Shown: one piece after another, positions 6,755-14,813 of the stretch
Position numbering within the stretch: the stretch's first letter is position 1
Layout: each line of letters opens with the position of its first letter
DNA from: Nocardia transvalensis NBRC 15921
GTDB taxonomy: Bacteria; Actinomycetota; Actinomycetes; Mycobacteriales; Mycobacteriaceae
Reading direction: 5' to 3'
Assembly: GCF_000308875.1 (NCBI RefSeq)
Contig: NZ_BAGL01000011.1
Span: forward strand, 1 to 45,050
DNA: 45,050 nucleotides
Made by a program: the position numbers and the translations under genes
Notes under the pieces: model-generated
Told to the model about the DNA's origin: nothing
What the model saw: the letters and a program-made list of their open reading frames with translations, nothing else
Database searches by the model: none

Positions 6755-7912
6755 TCATCGGTCCTCAGCTGGTTGTTTGCGCACATCTTCCCACCACGAG
6801 ACCTGCGGTGATACCGCATTCGCAGCTATCCGCTGGCCGGGCAGCGGCACCGCGATCGCGGTCCCGGCGGCGCGGGCCGCCGCCACCGCTCGCTGCACCG
6901 GCTCCGACCAGCCGTGGAAGGCCAGATTGAACGTCGCCCAGTGAATCGGGATCAGCAGCCCGTGGCCCGGCTCGCCGACGCAGACGTCGGCGTGGGCACG
7001 CACCGCCTCCTCCGGATTCATGTGGACATCCGGCCAGTGCACGTCGTACGCGCCGATCGGCAGCAGGGTCAGATCGAACGGGCCCAGCGTCGCGCCGATC
7101 TCCGCGAACGCCTTGGTATAGCCGGTGTCGCCACCGAAGTACACGCGACGCGCCGGACCCGCGACCACCCACGAGGCCCACAGCGTGGTGTTGCGGACCA
7201 GCCCGCGGCCCGAGAAGTGCCGCGCCTCGGTGCAGGTGATCACCAGGTCACCGAGGGAAGTCGAAGCGCCCCAGTCCAATTCGATGATCCGGTCCTCGGG
7301 CACCCGCCATTTGCGCAGGTGCGCGCCGATGCCGATCGGCACGACGAACGGCGCGTCCTGCGTCTCGGTCAGGGCGAGCACCGTCTCGCGGTCCAGGTGG
7401 TCGTAGTGGTCGTGGGAGATCACGATCGCGTCCACCGGCGGCAGCTCGGTCAGCGCCACCGGCACCGGGTGCAGCCGGGCCGGTCCGACGGTCGGCGACG
7501 GGGAGACCCGCTCGCTCCACACCGGATCGGTGAGGACGCGGTAGCCGTCGACCTCCAGCAGGGCGGAGGCGTGCCCGTACCAGGTGACCGCCAGGTCGCC
7601 CGGCTCGTCCGGAACCTCCGGCGTGGCCAGCGGGATCGCGCCCTCCGGTCGTCCGACGTTGGTGCGGGTCATCGCCGACAGCAGCAGCGACAGGCCCGAA
7701 CCCGAGGCGAACTGGGTGCTCGGCTCGGTGTTGTGGAATTGCCGGTTGCGGTAGCTCGCCGAGCCGGTCGCGGTCGGCGCGATATCTCCGGCCGAGGCGC
7801 CCATCGATGTGGGAATGCCGCGCGCGGCGCGTGCGGCCCAGGTCAGGCCGGCCGCACCGGCGATGCCGAGGGCGGCGCGGCGCGCGACGGAGAACAGCGA
7901 TTGCGGTGCCAT
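6755..7912 (-). CDS. Metallo-beta-lactamase-fold hydrolase (Rv0906-like)
   Basis: A 385-residue protein of the UlaG/NAPE-PLD-like branch of the MBL superfamily. The zinc motif is SHDHYDHLD, with further ligands in EARHFSGRGL, GGDTGYTKAF and IPIHWATF. The N-terminus MAPQSLFSVARRAALGIAGA is a hydrophobic, Arg-containing segment that could be a signal peptide or membrane anchor. The ATG start overlaps the echA6 stop by one base (TGATG), so the two are translationally coupled. M. tuberculosis Rv0906 likewise directly follows echA6, which supports orthology. The substrate is unknown; lipid phosphodiesters are a family-based guess. Confidence 0.9.
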   Translation of the reverse strand: MAPQSLFSVARRAALGIAGAAGLTWAARAARGIPTSMGASAGDIAPTATGSASYRNRQFHNTEPSTQFASGSGLSLLLSAMTRTNVGRPEGAIPLATPEVPDEPGDLAVTWYGHASALLEVDGYRVLTDPVWSERVSPSPTVGPARLHPVPVALTELPPVDAIVISHDHYDHLDRETVLALTETQDAPFVVPIGIGAHLRKWRVPEDRIIELDWGASTSLGDLVITCTEARHFSGRGLVRNTTLWASWVVAGPARRVYFGGDTGYTKAFAEIGATLGPFDLTLLPIGAYDVHWPDVHMNPEEAVRAHADVCVGEPGHGLLIPIHWATFNLAFHGWSEPVQRAVAAARAAGTAIAVPLPGQRIAANAVSPQVSWWEDVRKQPAEDR

Positions 7913-8637
7913 CAGCGCCCCGCGAACTTCGCCGCGCGCTTCTGTTCCCGGGCCAGGCGGGCCTCGGTGGCATCGTCGCTGCGCCAGGCGGTCTCGAGGG
8001 CGGCCCGCTGCTCCGGGGTGTCCTCGCCGCGGGTCCCGTCGTCGTTGAAGACGAGTTTGAGATGTCGTAACGACAGCGGCGCCAGTTCGGCGATCGACTT
8101 CGCCCACGCCTGTGCGTCGGCCAGCGTGCCGATCCGATTCGCGAAGCCGAAAGCGTAAGCGTCGGAAGCGGTTACGGATTCGGCGCCCATCAGGATCGTG
8201 CGCGCCGGGCCGCCGCCGATCAGCGAGACGAGGCGGCGGACGGTCCAGCGGTCGACGGAGATGCCGAGTTTCGCGGCCGGAATCGCGATATAGGACTCGG
8301 GGCTCATCACCCGCAGATCCGAGGCGAGCGACAGCTGTACCCCCGCGCCGAGCGCGCCGCCGTTGATCGCGGCGATCACCGGGACCGGGACGGTCTCGAT
8401 GGTGTGCAGCATCTCCATCAGCGCGTCCAGGAAGACCGGCGAGTACACCCCGGACAGGTCGGCTCCCGCGCTGAACAGCGGCCCCTGACCGGTGAGGACG
8501 ATGACGCGGGCCTCGGCCGCGGCGGTCGTCACAGCCTCCCGCACCTGCCCGACCAACTCGTCGTTGAGGGCGTTGCGCCGCTCCGGGCGCTGCAGTTCGA
8601 TGGTGACCACGTCGCCATCGCGACTGACTCCGAGCAT
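7912..8637 (-). CDS. echA6: Enoyl-CoA hydratase/isomerase family protein EchA6
   Basis: A 241-residue crotonase-fold protein. It matches mycobacterial EchA6 as I recall it in diagnostic stretches: VVTIELQRPERRNALND, IVLTGQGPLFSAGADLSG and RIGTLADAQAWAKSIAELAP. EchA6 in M. tuberculosis binds acyl-CoA and links fatty acids to mycolate synthesis rather than acting as an ordinary hydratase. The neighbourhood (Rv0906-like gene downstream, accD3 nearby) agrees. I chose ATG 8637 because GGGGAGG ends 4 nt upstream and the protein then starts MLGVSRDGD as in homologues; the reading frame stays open another 42 codons upstream without support. It is divergent from the flavin monooxygenase starting at 8723. 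Confidence 0.9.
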   Translation of the reverse strand: MLGVSRDGDVVTIELQRPERRNALNDELVGQVREAVTTAAAEARVIVLTGQGPLFSAGADLSGVYSPVFLDALMEMLHTIETVPVPVIAAINGGALGAGVQLSLASDLRVMSPESYIAIPAAKLGISVDRWTVRRLVSLIGGGPARTILMGAESVTASDAYAFGFANRIGTLADAQAWAKSIAELAPLSLRHLKLVFNDDGTRGEDTPEQRAALETAWRSDDATEARLAREQKRAAKFAGR

Positions 8638-8722
8638 CTGGCCTCCCCATTCATGCGGTTCGAATACCTTCACCTTATGCGGCGCGAGGTTGCCTGACCG
8701 CACTCGACGCACCCCGCGTACC

Positions 8723-9877
8723 GTGACGCCGGTGACCGCACGCGATTTCGAGATCCTGGTCATCGGCGCCGGGCAGGCCGGATTGTCCGCGGCCTATCAC
8801 CTGAAGCGGCTGGGATTGGCGCCGGAGCGGGACTTTCTGGTCGTGGATCACGCGCCGGCGGCGGGCGGGGCCTGGCAGTTCCGCTGGCCGTCGCTGACGC
8901 TGAGCACCGTGAACCGGGTCCACGACCTGCCCGGTATGGAGTTCGCCGAGACATTGCCGGAGGGGTCGGAGAACGCGCGGGCGGCCACCGCGGTACCGCA
9001 CTACTTCGAACTCTACGAGAAGCGCTTCGATCTGCGCGTGCACCGGCCGGTGTCGGTTCGCGTGGTATGCGATCGCGCGACTCCCGACACCTGCCCCACC
9101 GGAGAGGTCGACGGCCTGCTGCACGCCGAAACCGCCTCTCGCGCCGACGCGTCCGGGTCGGGGGCGGACGGACAGTTGCGGGTGCGGGGGTTGATCAACG
9201 CGACCGGGACGTGGGAGAAGCCGTTCGTCCCGTACTACCCGGGCGCGGAGACGTTCGCGGGCCGGCAGGTGCACGCCCACGACTACCGGACGGCCGACGC
9301 CTTCGCGGGCGAGCACGTGGTGGTGGTCGGGGCCGGGGTCACGGCGGTGCAGTTGCTGGACGAGATCTCGCAGGTCACGACCACGACGTGGGTGTCGCGC
9401 ACCGAGCCTCGCTGGCGGGAGGGGCCGTTCACGCCCGACGCGGGACGCCGTGCGGTGGCGATGGTCGAGGATCGGGTGCGGCGCGGGCTGCCGCCGCGAT
9501 CGGTGGTGTCGGTGACCGGGCTGCCGGTCGACGACCGGGTGCGCGCGGCCCGTGCCCGCGGGGCCCTGGACTGGCATCCGATGTTCCGGAGTATCGAACC
9601 CGAGGGTGTGCGCTGGGCCGACGGAAAGTTCCAGCCCGCCCGGGTCATCCTGTGGGCCACCGGTTTTCGCAGCGCACTCGACCACCTGGCCCCACTACGC
9701 CTGCGCGGTCCGGGAGGCGGCATCACCATGACCGGCCGCCTGGCCACCCAGGTCGCCTCGGACCCCCGCATCCACCTCCTCGGCTACGGCCCCTCGGCCA
9801 GCACCATCGGCGCCAACCGCGCCGGCCAGGCCGCCGCCGTCGAACTCACCACCCACCTGGGTCTCCGCCAGAGCTGA
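8723..9877 (+). CDS. FAD/NAD(P)-dependent flavoprotein monooxygenase (CzcO-like)
   Basis: A 384-residue two-dinucleotide-fold oxidoreductase. FAD binding is shown by ILVIGAGQAGLSAAYHLKRL at the N-terminus, and NADPH binding by VVVVGAGVTAVQLLDEI near residue 200. The substrate-side segment GGAWQFRWPSLTLSTVNRVH follows the pattern of CzcO/FMO-like enzymes. GTG 8723 or 8732 are both plausible starts, and no strong ribosome binding site decides between them. It is divergent from echA6 (85 bp) and convergent with an aldo/keto reductase (6 bp between stops). It lies between echA6 and accD3, where M. tuberculosis has no extra genes in my recollection. The substrate is unknown. Confidence 0.86.
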   Translation: MTPVTARDFEILVIGAGQAGLSAAYHLKRLGLAPERDFLVVDHAPAAGGAWQFRWPSLTLSTVNRVHDLPGMEFAETLPEGSENARAATAVPHYFELYEKRFDLRVHRPVSVRVVCDRATPDTCPTGEVDGLLHAETASRADASGSGADGQLRVRGLINATGTWEKPFVPYYPGAETFAGRQVHAHDYRTADAFAGEHVVVVGAGVTAVQLLDEISQVTTTTWVSRTEPRWREGPFTPDAGRRAVAMVEDRVRRGLPPRSVVSVTGLPVDDRVRAARARGALDWHPMFRSIEPEGVRWADGKFQPARVILWATGFRSALDHLAPLRLRGPGGGITMTGRLATQVASDPRIHLLGYGPSASTIGANRAGQAAAVELTTHLGLRQS

Positions 9878-9883
9878 CCGGCG

Positions 9884-10741
9884 TCAGTTCTCGAGGCCTA
9901 CGGCGAAGACGGCGGGGTCGGGGCCTACTCGGGTGGCGGTGTCGAGGGCGGAGATGATCTGCATCTGCTCTGTCGTGAGTTCGAAGGAGAAGACGTCGAA
10001 ATTCTCCTGGATGCGGGACGGGGTGACGGACTTCGGGATGACCACGTTGCCGAGCTGGAGGTGCCAGCGGATGATCACCTGGGCGGGGGAGCGGCCGATC
10101 TCCTGCGCGATGCCCGTGATGGTCGGATCCTTCAGCTCCGCGCCCTGGCCGAGCGGGGCCCACGCCTCCGTCGCGATGCCGTGTTCGGCGTGGAAGGCCC
10201 GCAGCTCCGGCTGGGCCAGGCTGGGATGCAGTTCGATCTGGTTGACCGCCGGGGTCTCGCCGGTCTCGGCGATCAGCCGCTCCAGGTGGTCGCGGTTGAA
10301 GTTGGAGACGCCGATCGATCCGATCCGGCCCTGGGCCTTCAATGCCTGGAAGGCGCGGTAGGTGTCGACGAACCGGTCGGCCGACGGGACCGGCCAGTGG
10401 ATCAGGTACAGGTCCAGGTAGTCCAGGCCCAGCTTCTGCATGCTGGTCTCGAACGCCTGGAGCGTCGAGTCGTAGCCCTGGTCGGAATTCCGCAGCTTGG
10501 TGGTGACGAAGACCTCGTCACGAGGTAGTCCGAACTCCCTGATGGCGTGGCCCACCTCGGCTTCGTTGCCGTAGAGGGCGGCGGTGTCGATGCTGCGGTA
10601 CCCGGCCTCCAGGGCGGCGGTCACTGTCGCGGACGTCTCGGTTTCGGACACCTGGAACACACCGAAACCGAGCTTCGGGATCACGTTGCCGTCGTTCAGG
10701 ATGATCGACGGGACTGCGCTGGTCTCGCTGCGAAAGGTCAC
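9884..10741 (-). CDS. Aldo/keto reductase
   Basis: An NADPH-dependent aldo/keto reductase of the AKR5-like bacterial group, about 285 residues. The family path is visible: IPKLGFGVFQV, GYRSIDTAALYGNE (catalytic Asp and Tyr), VFVTTKL (catalytic Lys), YLDLYLIHWPVP (catalytic His), GVSNFNRDHLERL and the cofactor-binding VVIPKSVTPSRIQENFDVF. GTG 10741 places the first strand (VPSIILNDGNVIPKLGFG) about 9 residues in. An upstream TTG at 10777, behind a GGGGG, would add 12 residues and cannot be excluded. The likely substrate class is 2,5-diketo-gluconate-like or methylglyoxal-like carbonyls, by family only. Monocistronic. Confidence 0.92.
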   Translation of the reverse strand: MTFRSETSAVPSIILNDGNVIPKLGFGVFQVSETETSATVTAALEAGYRSIDTAALYGNEAEVGHAIREFGLPRDEVFVTTKLRNSDQGYDSTLQAFETSMQKLGLDYLDLYLIHWPVPSADRFVDTYRAFQALKAQGRIGSIGVSNFNRDHLERLIAETGETPAVNQIELHPSLAQPELRAFHAEHGIATEAWAPLGQGAELKDPTITGIAQEIGRSPAQVIIRWHLQLGNVVIPKSVTPSRIQENFDVFSFELTTEQMQIISALDTATRVGPDPAVFAVGLEN

Positions 10742-10830
10742 CTTTCCGACCGTAGAAGCGGTTTGCGGGCCCGTCAACGAACCCCCGGAGCGTGTTCGTA
10801 GAGTGCCCGGCTTTCGATCGGGGCCCGAGG

Positions 10831-12480
10831 TCAGGTCGCCGGGAGCCCCAGCCGTCGGTAGCGACGCTTGCGCAGCGCGGCCAGGTCGTGCGGTGACCGG
10901 GTGCCGAGCAGCGACAATTCCTCGGCGAGGGCGGCGAGCAGGCGGCGGGAGAAGTCGACGGGTTCGTCGGCGGCGTCGGGGAGTTCCGGGACGAGGCGGT
11001 CGACGATCCCGTCGGCCAGCAGATCCGGGGCGCCGATGCGCTGGGCGGCGGCCAGCTCCGGGGCGTGGGCGGTATCCCGGTGGACGATCGCGCTGGCCCC
11101 CTCCGGCGGCAGCGGCGCCAGCCAGGAGTGGCGGGCCGCGAGGACGCGGTCGGCGGGCAGTAGTGCGAGGGCGCCGCCGCCGCTGCCCTGGCCCAGCAGC
11201 ACCGAGATCGTCGGGGTCTCGAGCGTGACGAGATCGGCTATGCAGCGGGCGATTTCGGGCGCCAGGCCGCGCTCCTCGGCCTCGCGGGACAGGGCGGCCC
11301 CGGCGGTATCGATCACCAGGACCAGCGGCAACCGCAGCTCCGCGGCCAGATGCATGCTGCGCCGCGCCTCACGTAAAGCTGCCGGTCCCATGGTGTTCTC
11401 GCCGGTCTGCCCGGCCCGATCGTGCCCGAACACCACACACGGCCGCCCCCGCAGCCGAGCCAGCGCGTGCACGACGGTCCGATCCGCCTCCCCCTGCCCC
11501 GTCCCGCTGAGCGGCACCCGATCGGTGGCACGCCGCAACAGTTCCCGGATGCCGGGGCGCTCGGGACGACGGGAAATGACCACCGATTGCCAGGTCTGGT
11601 CGGGGTCAGCGGCCCTCTCAGCGCCTTCGGAATGCGCCCTCTCAGCGCCTTCGGAATGCGCACTCTCAGCGTTTCTGGAATGCGCACTCTCGAAGTTTCC
11701 GGAATGCGCGCTCTCGAAGTTTCCGGCACGCTTTTGGCCGGAAACTACCTCCGCCTGTGGATTCCGGCCAAAAGCGTGCCGGAAAAAGGGAGGGGAGGTA
11801 GGGGTGTCCTCATCACCTATCGCCACATTGAGCACGCGATGGGCGATGCGCCGGAATACCCGCACCGGCACCACTCCGTCGATCACGCCGTTGCGATAGA
11901 GATTCTCCGCCGTCTGCACGCCCTCCGGGAACGGCCGGCCGTAGAGGGCCTCGTAGACGCGGGGGCCGAGGAAGCCGATCAGCGCGCCGGGCTGGGCGAA
12001 GGTCATGTGGCCCAGGGAACCCCAGGACGCGAAGACTCCGCCCATGGTCGGATCGCGCAGGTAGACCAGGTACGGGTGGCCGGCCGCCTTGTGCGCCGCC
12101 ACCGCACCTGCGATCTTCACCATCTGCACGAAGGCGACGGTGCCCTCCTGCATCCGGGTGCCGCCCGAGGTGGGCGAGGCCACCAGCGGCAGGCCGAGTT
12201 CGGTGGCGCGCTCGACCGCGGTCGCGATGCGCTCGGCGGCCGCGACCCCGACCGATCCGGCGAGGAATCCGAATTCGCAGGCGATCACGGCCACGCGCCG
12301 CCCGCGCAGCAGCCCCGCGCCGGTCAGCACGGATTCGTCGGTGCCCGCCCGGTCCGCCGCCGCGCGCAGGTCGGCGCGGTACGCCGGATCGGCCGCGACC
12401 TCGACCGGCGGGCGGTCCCAACTCGTGAACGAGCCCGGATCGAGCAGTTCGCCGAGTAACTCTCGCGCCGATATCCTCAC
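10831..12480 (-). CDS. accD3: Acyl-CoA carboxylase carboxyltransferase AccD3 with repeat insertion in the linker
   Basis: A 549-residue carboxyltransferase with beta-like and alpha-like halves in one chain. The N-terminal half has SPTSGGTRMQEGTVAFVQMV and FASWGSLGHMTFAQPGALIG; the C-terminal half has GQGSGGGALALLPADRVLA and SWLAPLPPEGASAIVHRD. It is close to M. tuberculosis AccD3 (Rv0904c) by recall and has the same echA6/Rv0906 vicinity. Between GDEDTPTSPP and TWQSVVISRRPERPG lies an extra ~58 residues (RNPQAEVVSGQKRAG and then NFESAHSG-type octapeptides) encoded by a palindromic repeat and its 24-bp array, in frame. AccD3 of mycobacteria has a short Pro-rich linker there, so both domains can probably still fold. 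GTG 12480 gives VRISARELLGELLDPGSF as in homologues; GTG 12513 is an alternative. Confidence 0.9.
   Translation of the reverse strand: MRISARELLGELLDPGSFTSWDRPPVEVAADPAYRADLRAAADRAGTDESVLTGAGLLRGRRVAVIACEFGFLAGSVGVAAAERIATAVERATELGLPLVASPTSGGTRMQEGTVAFVQMVKIAGAVAAHKAAGHPYLVYLRDPTMGGVFASWGSLGHMTFAQPGALIGFLGPRVYEALYGRPFPEGVQTAENLYRNGVIDGVVPVRVFRRIAHRVLNVAIGDEDTPTSPPFFRHAFGRNPQAEVVSGQKRAGNFESAHSGNFESAHSRNAESAHSEGAERAHSEGAERAADPDQTWQSVVISRRPERPGIRELLRRATDRVPLSGTGQGEADRTVVHALARLRGRPCVVFGHDRAGQTGENTMGPAALREARRSMHLAAELRLPLVLVIDTAGAALSREAEERGLAPEIARCIADLVTLETPTISVLLGQGSGGGALALLPADRVLAARHSWLAPLPPEGASAIVHRDTAHAPELAAAQRIGAPDLLADGIVDRLVPELPDAADEPVDFSRRLLAALAEELSLLGTRSPHDLAALRKRRYRRLGLPAT
11615..11726 (-). 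repeat. 24-bp in-frame tandem array inside accD3 (locus C)
   Basis: Four full units and a partial fifth of 24 bp (11615-11638, 11639-11662, 11663-11686, 11687-11710, 11711-11726), each beginning CTCTC on the plus strand and containing TTCxGGAATGCGC. On the coding strand each gives an octapeptide such as NFESAHSG or GAERAHSE. Because 24 is divisible by three, the accD3 frame is preserved. The last unit merges into the left arm of the hairpin at 11720. Confidence 0.9.
11720..11785 (-). repeat. Double hairpin repeat inside accD3 (locus C)
   Basis: A perfect 24-bp inverted repeat, 11720-11743 against 11762-11785, with an 18-nt spacer. Each arm is itself a small hairpin (TTCCGGC, loop ACGCTTTTG, GCCGGAA). 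On the coding strand it is translated as FRHAFGRNPQAEVVSGQKRA. The spacer shares GGAATCCACAG on the coding strand with the element at 42945, which shows common descent. A structure this strong inside an mRNA may slow translation or polymerase. Confidence 0.93.
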
Positions 12481-12711
12481 GCGCCCGAGCGTAACCAGCC
12501 CTATACCCGTCACGGTGGCTGGACGGAATCGAGATCGGGCTGGTCACGGGTCACCGGGCGCGGGTCTCGCTTGGGTCGCGGCTCGGTAATGGTCGTTGCC
12601 CAGCTATTTGTCGAGGGTTACGGTGATGGACCCCCGATGGTGTGGAGCGGTCGGTGCGACCCCCGTGGCCGAGGCGCCCGCGTATCGGGAGTGACATACG
12701 CGGGAGGCGCG

Positions 12712-13953
12712 ATGGGACACGAGATTACGTCGATGGCTCGCGAAAACGGTTGGCGCGCAGGGCCCGTGCTCCTCCTGGCGGTGATGGCCACGGTCATCGC
12801 CATGCTGCCGGGAACGGTCGCGCGGGCCGAACTTCCACTCCCGGACGATGATCCGTTCTACGCCGCGCCCGCCGACCTCGCGGACCAGCCGAACGGCGCC
12901 GTGCTCGGGTCGCGTCCGATTGCGCTGCTCGGCTTGCCGATTCCCGTGTCGGCCTGGCAATTGCGCTATCGCACAACGGATTCCGACGGCGCTCCGCTTC
13001 TGGACGTGGCGACGATGCTCGTGCCGCCCGTCCCCTGGCCGGGTCCGCGGCCGCTGCTGGCCTACCAGGTTCCCGAGGACAGCCTGGGCACCCGGTGCGC
13101 ACCCTCCTTCGCGCTCGGCGGCGCCCGTGACGCCGGCGTGGTCAACACGGTGCTGGACATCCCGTTCCTGGTGGAGTCGCTGCGGCGCGGCTGGGCGGTG
13201 GTGGTCCCCGACTACGAGGGTCCGCAGTCGCGGTTTTTCGACGGCCCGGCGGCCGGACGCGCCGTGCTGGACGGAATCCGGGCCGCGCGGTCCTTCCCGC
13301 CGGCCGATGTCGCGCACAGCCCGGTGGGCGCCTGGGGATATTCGGGCGGCGCGTTCGCCGCGCTGTGGGCCGGGCAGCTGCGGGCGCAGTACGCGCCGGA
13401 CGTGCCGCTGGCGGGTATCACCGCGGGCGGCGTCCCGGCCGATATCCCGTCGATCGCACAGCATGTCGACGGTGGCGTGCAGGCCGGGCTGGCCCTGCTG
13501 ATCCTGATCGCGCTGGCGCGCAACGATCCCGGTTCCGGCCTGATCGATCTGCTCAACGACCGAGGCCGGGCCCTGCTGGCCGAGAACGTGTCCGCCTGCG
13601 GGTCGGACCTGGTCCCCAAGTACGCCGGCGCGCACGTCGACGACTTCTCGACCGTCCCGAACCTGCTGTCGAATCCGGTCTTCCTGGCCGCGGCGTCGGC
13701 CAACCACCTCGGATCGCCCGCGCCCGACGCCCCGATGTACCTGTACCACTCCACCACCGACGACGTGGTTCCCGTGCCGGGCTTCACCGCGCTGGTCGAG
13801 ACGTACTGCGCGCAGGGCGCGACCCTGACGGCCGTGCATTCGACGTACCCGATGCACAACGGCGCGGCCATCGCCGAGGCGGCCGGTGGGTTCAACGCGC
13901 TCGCCGACCGTTTCGCGGGAGTGCCGCCGCCCGCGGGCTGTGTGATTCGCTGA
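12712..13953 (+). CDS. Secreted lipase (LIP family, alpha/beta hydrolase)
   Basis: A 413-residue secretory lipase of the actinobacterial/fungal LIP family. The N-terminus has a signal peptide: basic MARENGWRAG, hydrophobic PVLLLAVMATVIAMLPG, cleavage near ARAELPLPDDD. Catalytic elements: nucleophile Ser in WGYSGGAFAA (GxSxG), acid in YLYHSTTDDVVPV, His in TYPMHNGAA. The oxyanion region is LLAYQVPEDSLGTRCAPS. I chose ATG 12712 because CGGGAGG lies just upstream and the signal peptide then starts properly; the frame is open further upstream to 12571. The product likely hydrolyses acylglycerols outside the cell. It sits alone, convergent with the exported-protein gene at 13969. Confidence 0.92.
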   Translation: MGHEITSMARENGWRAGPVLLLAVMATVIAMLPGTVARAELPLPDDDPFYAAPADLADQPNGAVLGSRPIALLGLPIPVSAWQLRYRTTDSDGAPLLDVATMLVPPVPWPGPRPLLAYQVPEDSLGTRCAPSFALGGARDAGVVNTVLDIPFLVESLRRGWAVVVPDYEGPQSRFFDGPAAGRAVLDGIRAARSFPPADVAHSPVGAWGYSGGAFAALWAGQLRAQYAPDVPLAGITAGGVPADIPSIAQHVDGGVQAGLALLILIALARNDPGSGLIDLLNDRGRALLAENVSACGSDLVPKYAGAHVDDFSTVPNLLSNPVFLAAASANHLGSPAPDAPMYLYHSTTDDVVPVPGFTALVETYCAQGATLTAVHSTYPMHNGAAIAEAAGGFNALADRFAGVPPPAGCVIR

Positions 13954-13974
13954 CGGCGGCTGCCCCGGTCAGCG
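13948..13974. terminator. Possible bidirectional terminator between convergent genes
   Basis: A 7-bp inverted repeat CGCTGAC (13948-13954) / GTCAGCG (13968-13974) with a 13-nt loop spans the stop codons of the lipase gene and of the exported-protein gene. The position fits a shared terminator; there is no T tract on either strand, so support is moderate at best. Confidence 0.35.
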
Positions 13975-14613
13975 TCCGGTGAGTTCCATCCACTTCGTGG
14001 TGCCGGGCGGGGCGGCGAGCGTGGCGATCAGGTCCATGCCCGCGATGATCAGCGTCGGACCGCCCGCGACCAGGGTTCCGATGATGCCGCCGAGTGCGGC
14101 TCCGGTGACGACCGCGGGGATCCCTATGACGCCACCGACGAATGCGGTGAGACCGATCGCCACCCCGATCGCGGTGCCGATGAATCCGCCGATCGCGGTG
14201 GCGATCCCGAACTGCGAGGCGAACGCCTGCATCGCGAGCTGGTTCTCCTCCAGCGAGGCCACCGGTGTCACCTCCACCGGCCGGACCGCGGCCACGTCCC
14301 GGACGGCGGTCAGTTCGAGCACCCGGCCCGCTTCGCCGATCCGGTGCGGCAGCGGGTATTCCAGGCCGTCCTGGCGCACCGCGAGCGGCAGCGTCACCAG
14401 TGTGGCGCCGTCGGCCGAGCGGATGTCGACGGTGCGCTCGTCGCCCGATACGGCGAAATACCCGTCGGACAGCGTGGTCCGGACGGTGTCGCCGGACAGG
14501 ACGGTCTCGTAGCCCACGTCGCCGGTGACGGGTTCCGCGTGGACGGTGCCGGCCCCGACGGCAACGGCCGCGAGCACAGGTAGCACTCCCGCGGTGAGCT
14601 TGCGCGTATTCAT
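13969..14613 (-). CDS. Exported protein with glycine-rich hydrophobic C-terminal region
   Basis: A 214-residue protein with a clear signal peptide (MNTRKLTAGVLPVLAAVAVG, cleavage near VHAEPVTGD). The middle part (about 35-115) looks like a small beta-rich domain: GYETVLSGDTVRTTLSDGYF and DGATLVTLPLAV. The C-terminal third (about 130-200) is a Gly/Ile/Ala-rich hydrophobic stretch (IGGFIGTAIGVAIGL, VTGAALGGIIGTL) resembling glycine-zipper membrane-inserting segments. Similar proteins occur in many copies in Nocardia genomes as far as I recall, without known function. The ATG at 14613 is preceded by GAAGGGA. The 200 bp upstream contain no other gene. Confidence 0.82.
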   Translation of the reverse strand: MNTRKLTAGVLPVLAAVAVGAGTVHAEPVTGDVGYETVLSGDTVRTTLSDGYFAVSGDERTVDIRSADGATLVTLPLAVRQDGLEYPLPHRIGEAGRVLELTAVRDVAAVRPVEVTPVASLEENQLAMQAFASQFGIATAIGGFIGTAIGVAIGLTAFVGGVIGIPAVVTGAALGGIIGTLVAGGPTLIIAGMDLIATLAAPPGTTKWMELTGR

Positions 14614-14813
14614 GTGTAGTTGTTCCCTTCGGCAGGATTGTTTTCGTCGAAAGCCCCCGGTCGCGCGCGTTCGACCCCTGCCTGAGTCACCCCTGGTGTG
14701 CGCGCATCCGTCGACCCGGCTTGCCGACAGGTGTAACCATACCTTCACCAGCGGCGTGCAGTCCCCGAAACCGCTTTCCGGAGAAGATATTTCGAACGAC
14801 CGGCGGGTTTGCT

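Noticed and set aside
4521..6944. An 807-codon open frame antisense to ligD
   Set aside because: LigD on the other strand has complete domains and motifs. The antisense frame is a GC-codon shadow with Arg/Gly/Ala/Val-rich sequence and no recognisable fold, and it also runs through the next gene.
12481..12711. An N-terminal extension of the secreted lipase from 12571
   Set aside because: Starting at 12571 would bury the signal peptide about 50 residues inside; ATG 12712 with CGGGAGG gives a normal signal peptide.
14614..14813. A riboswitch in the gap next to the ECF transporter
   Set aside because: The gap lies upstream of the exported-protein gene and downstream of ecfT, so it is on the wrong side for the transporter, and I recognise no conserved riboswitch core in it.
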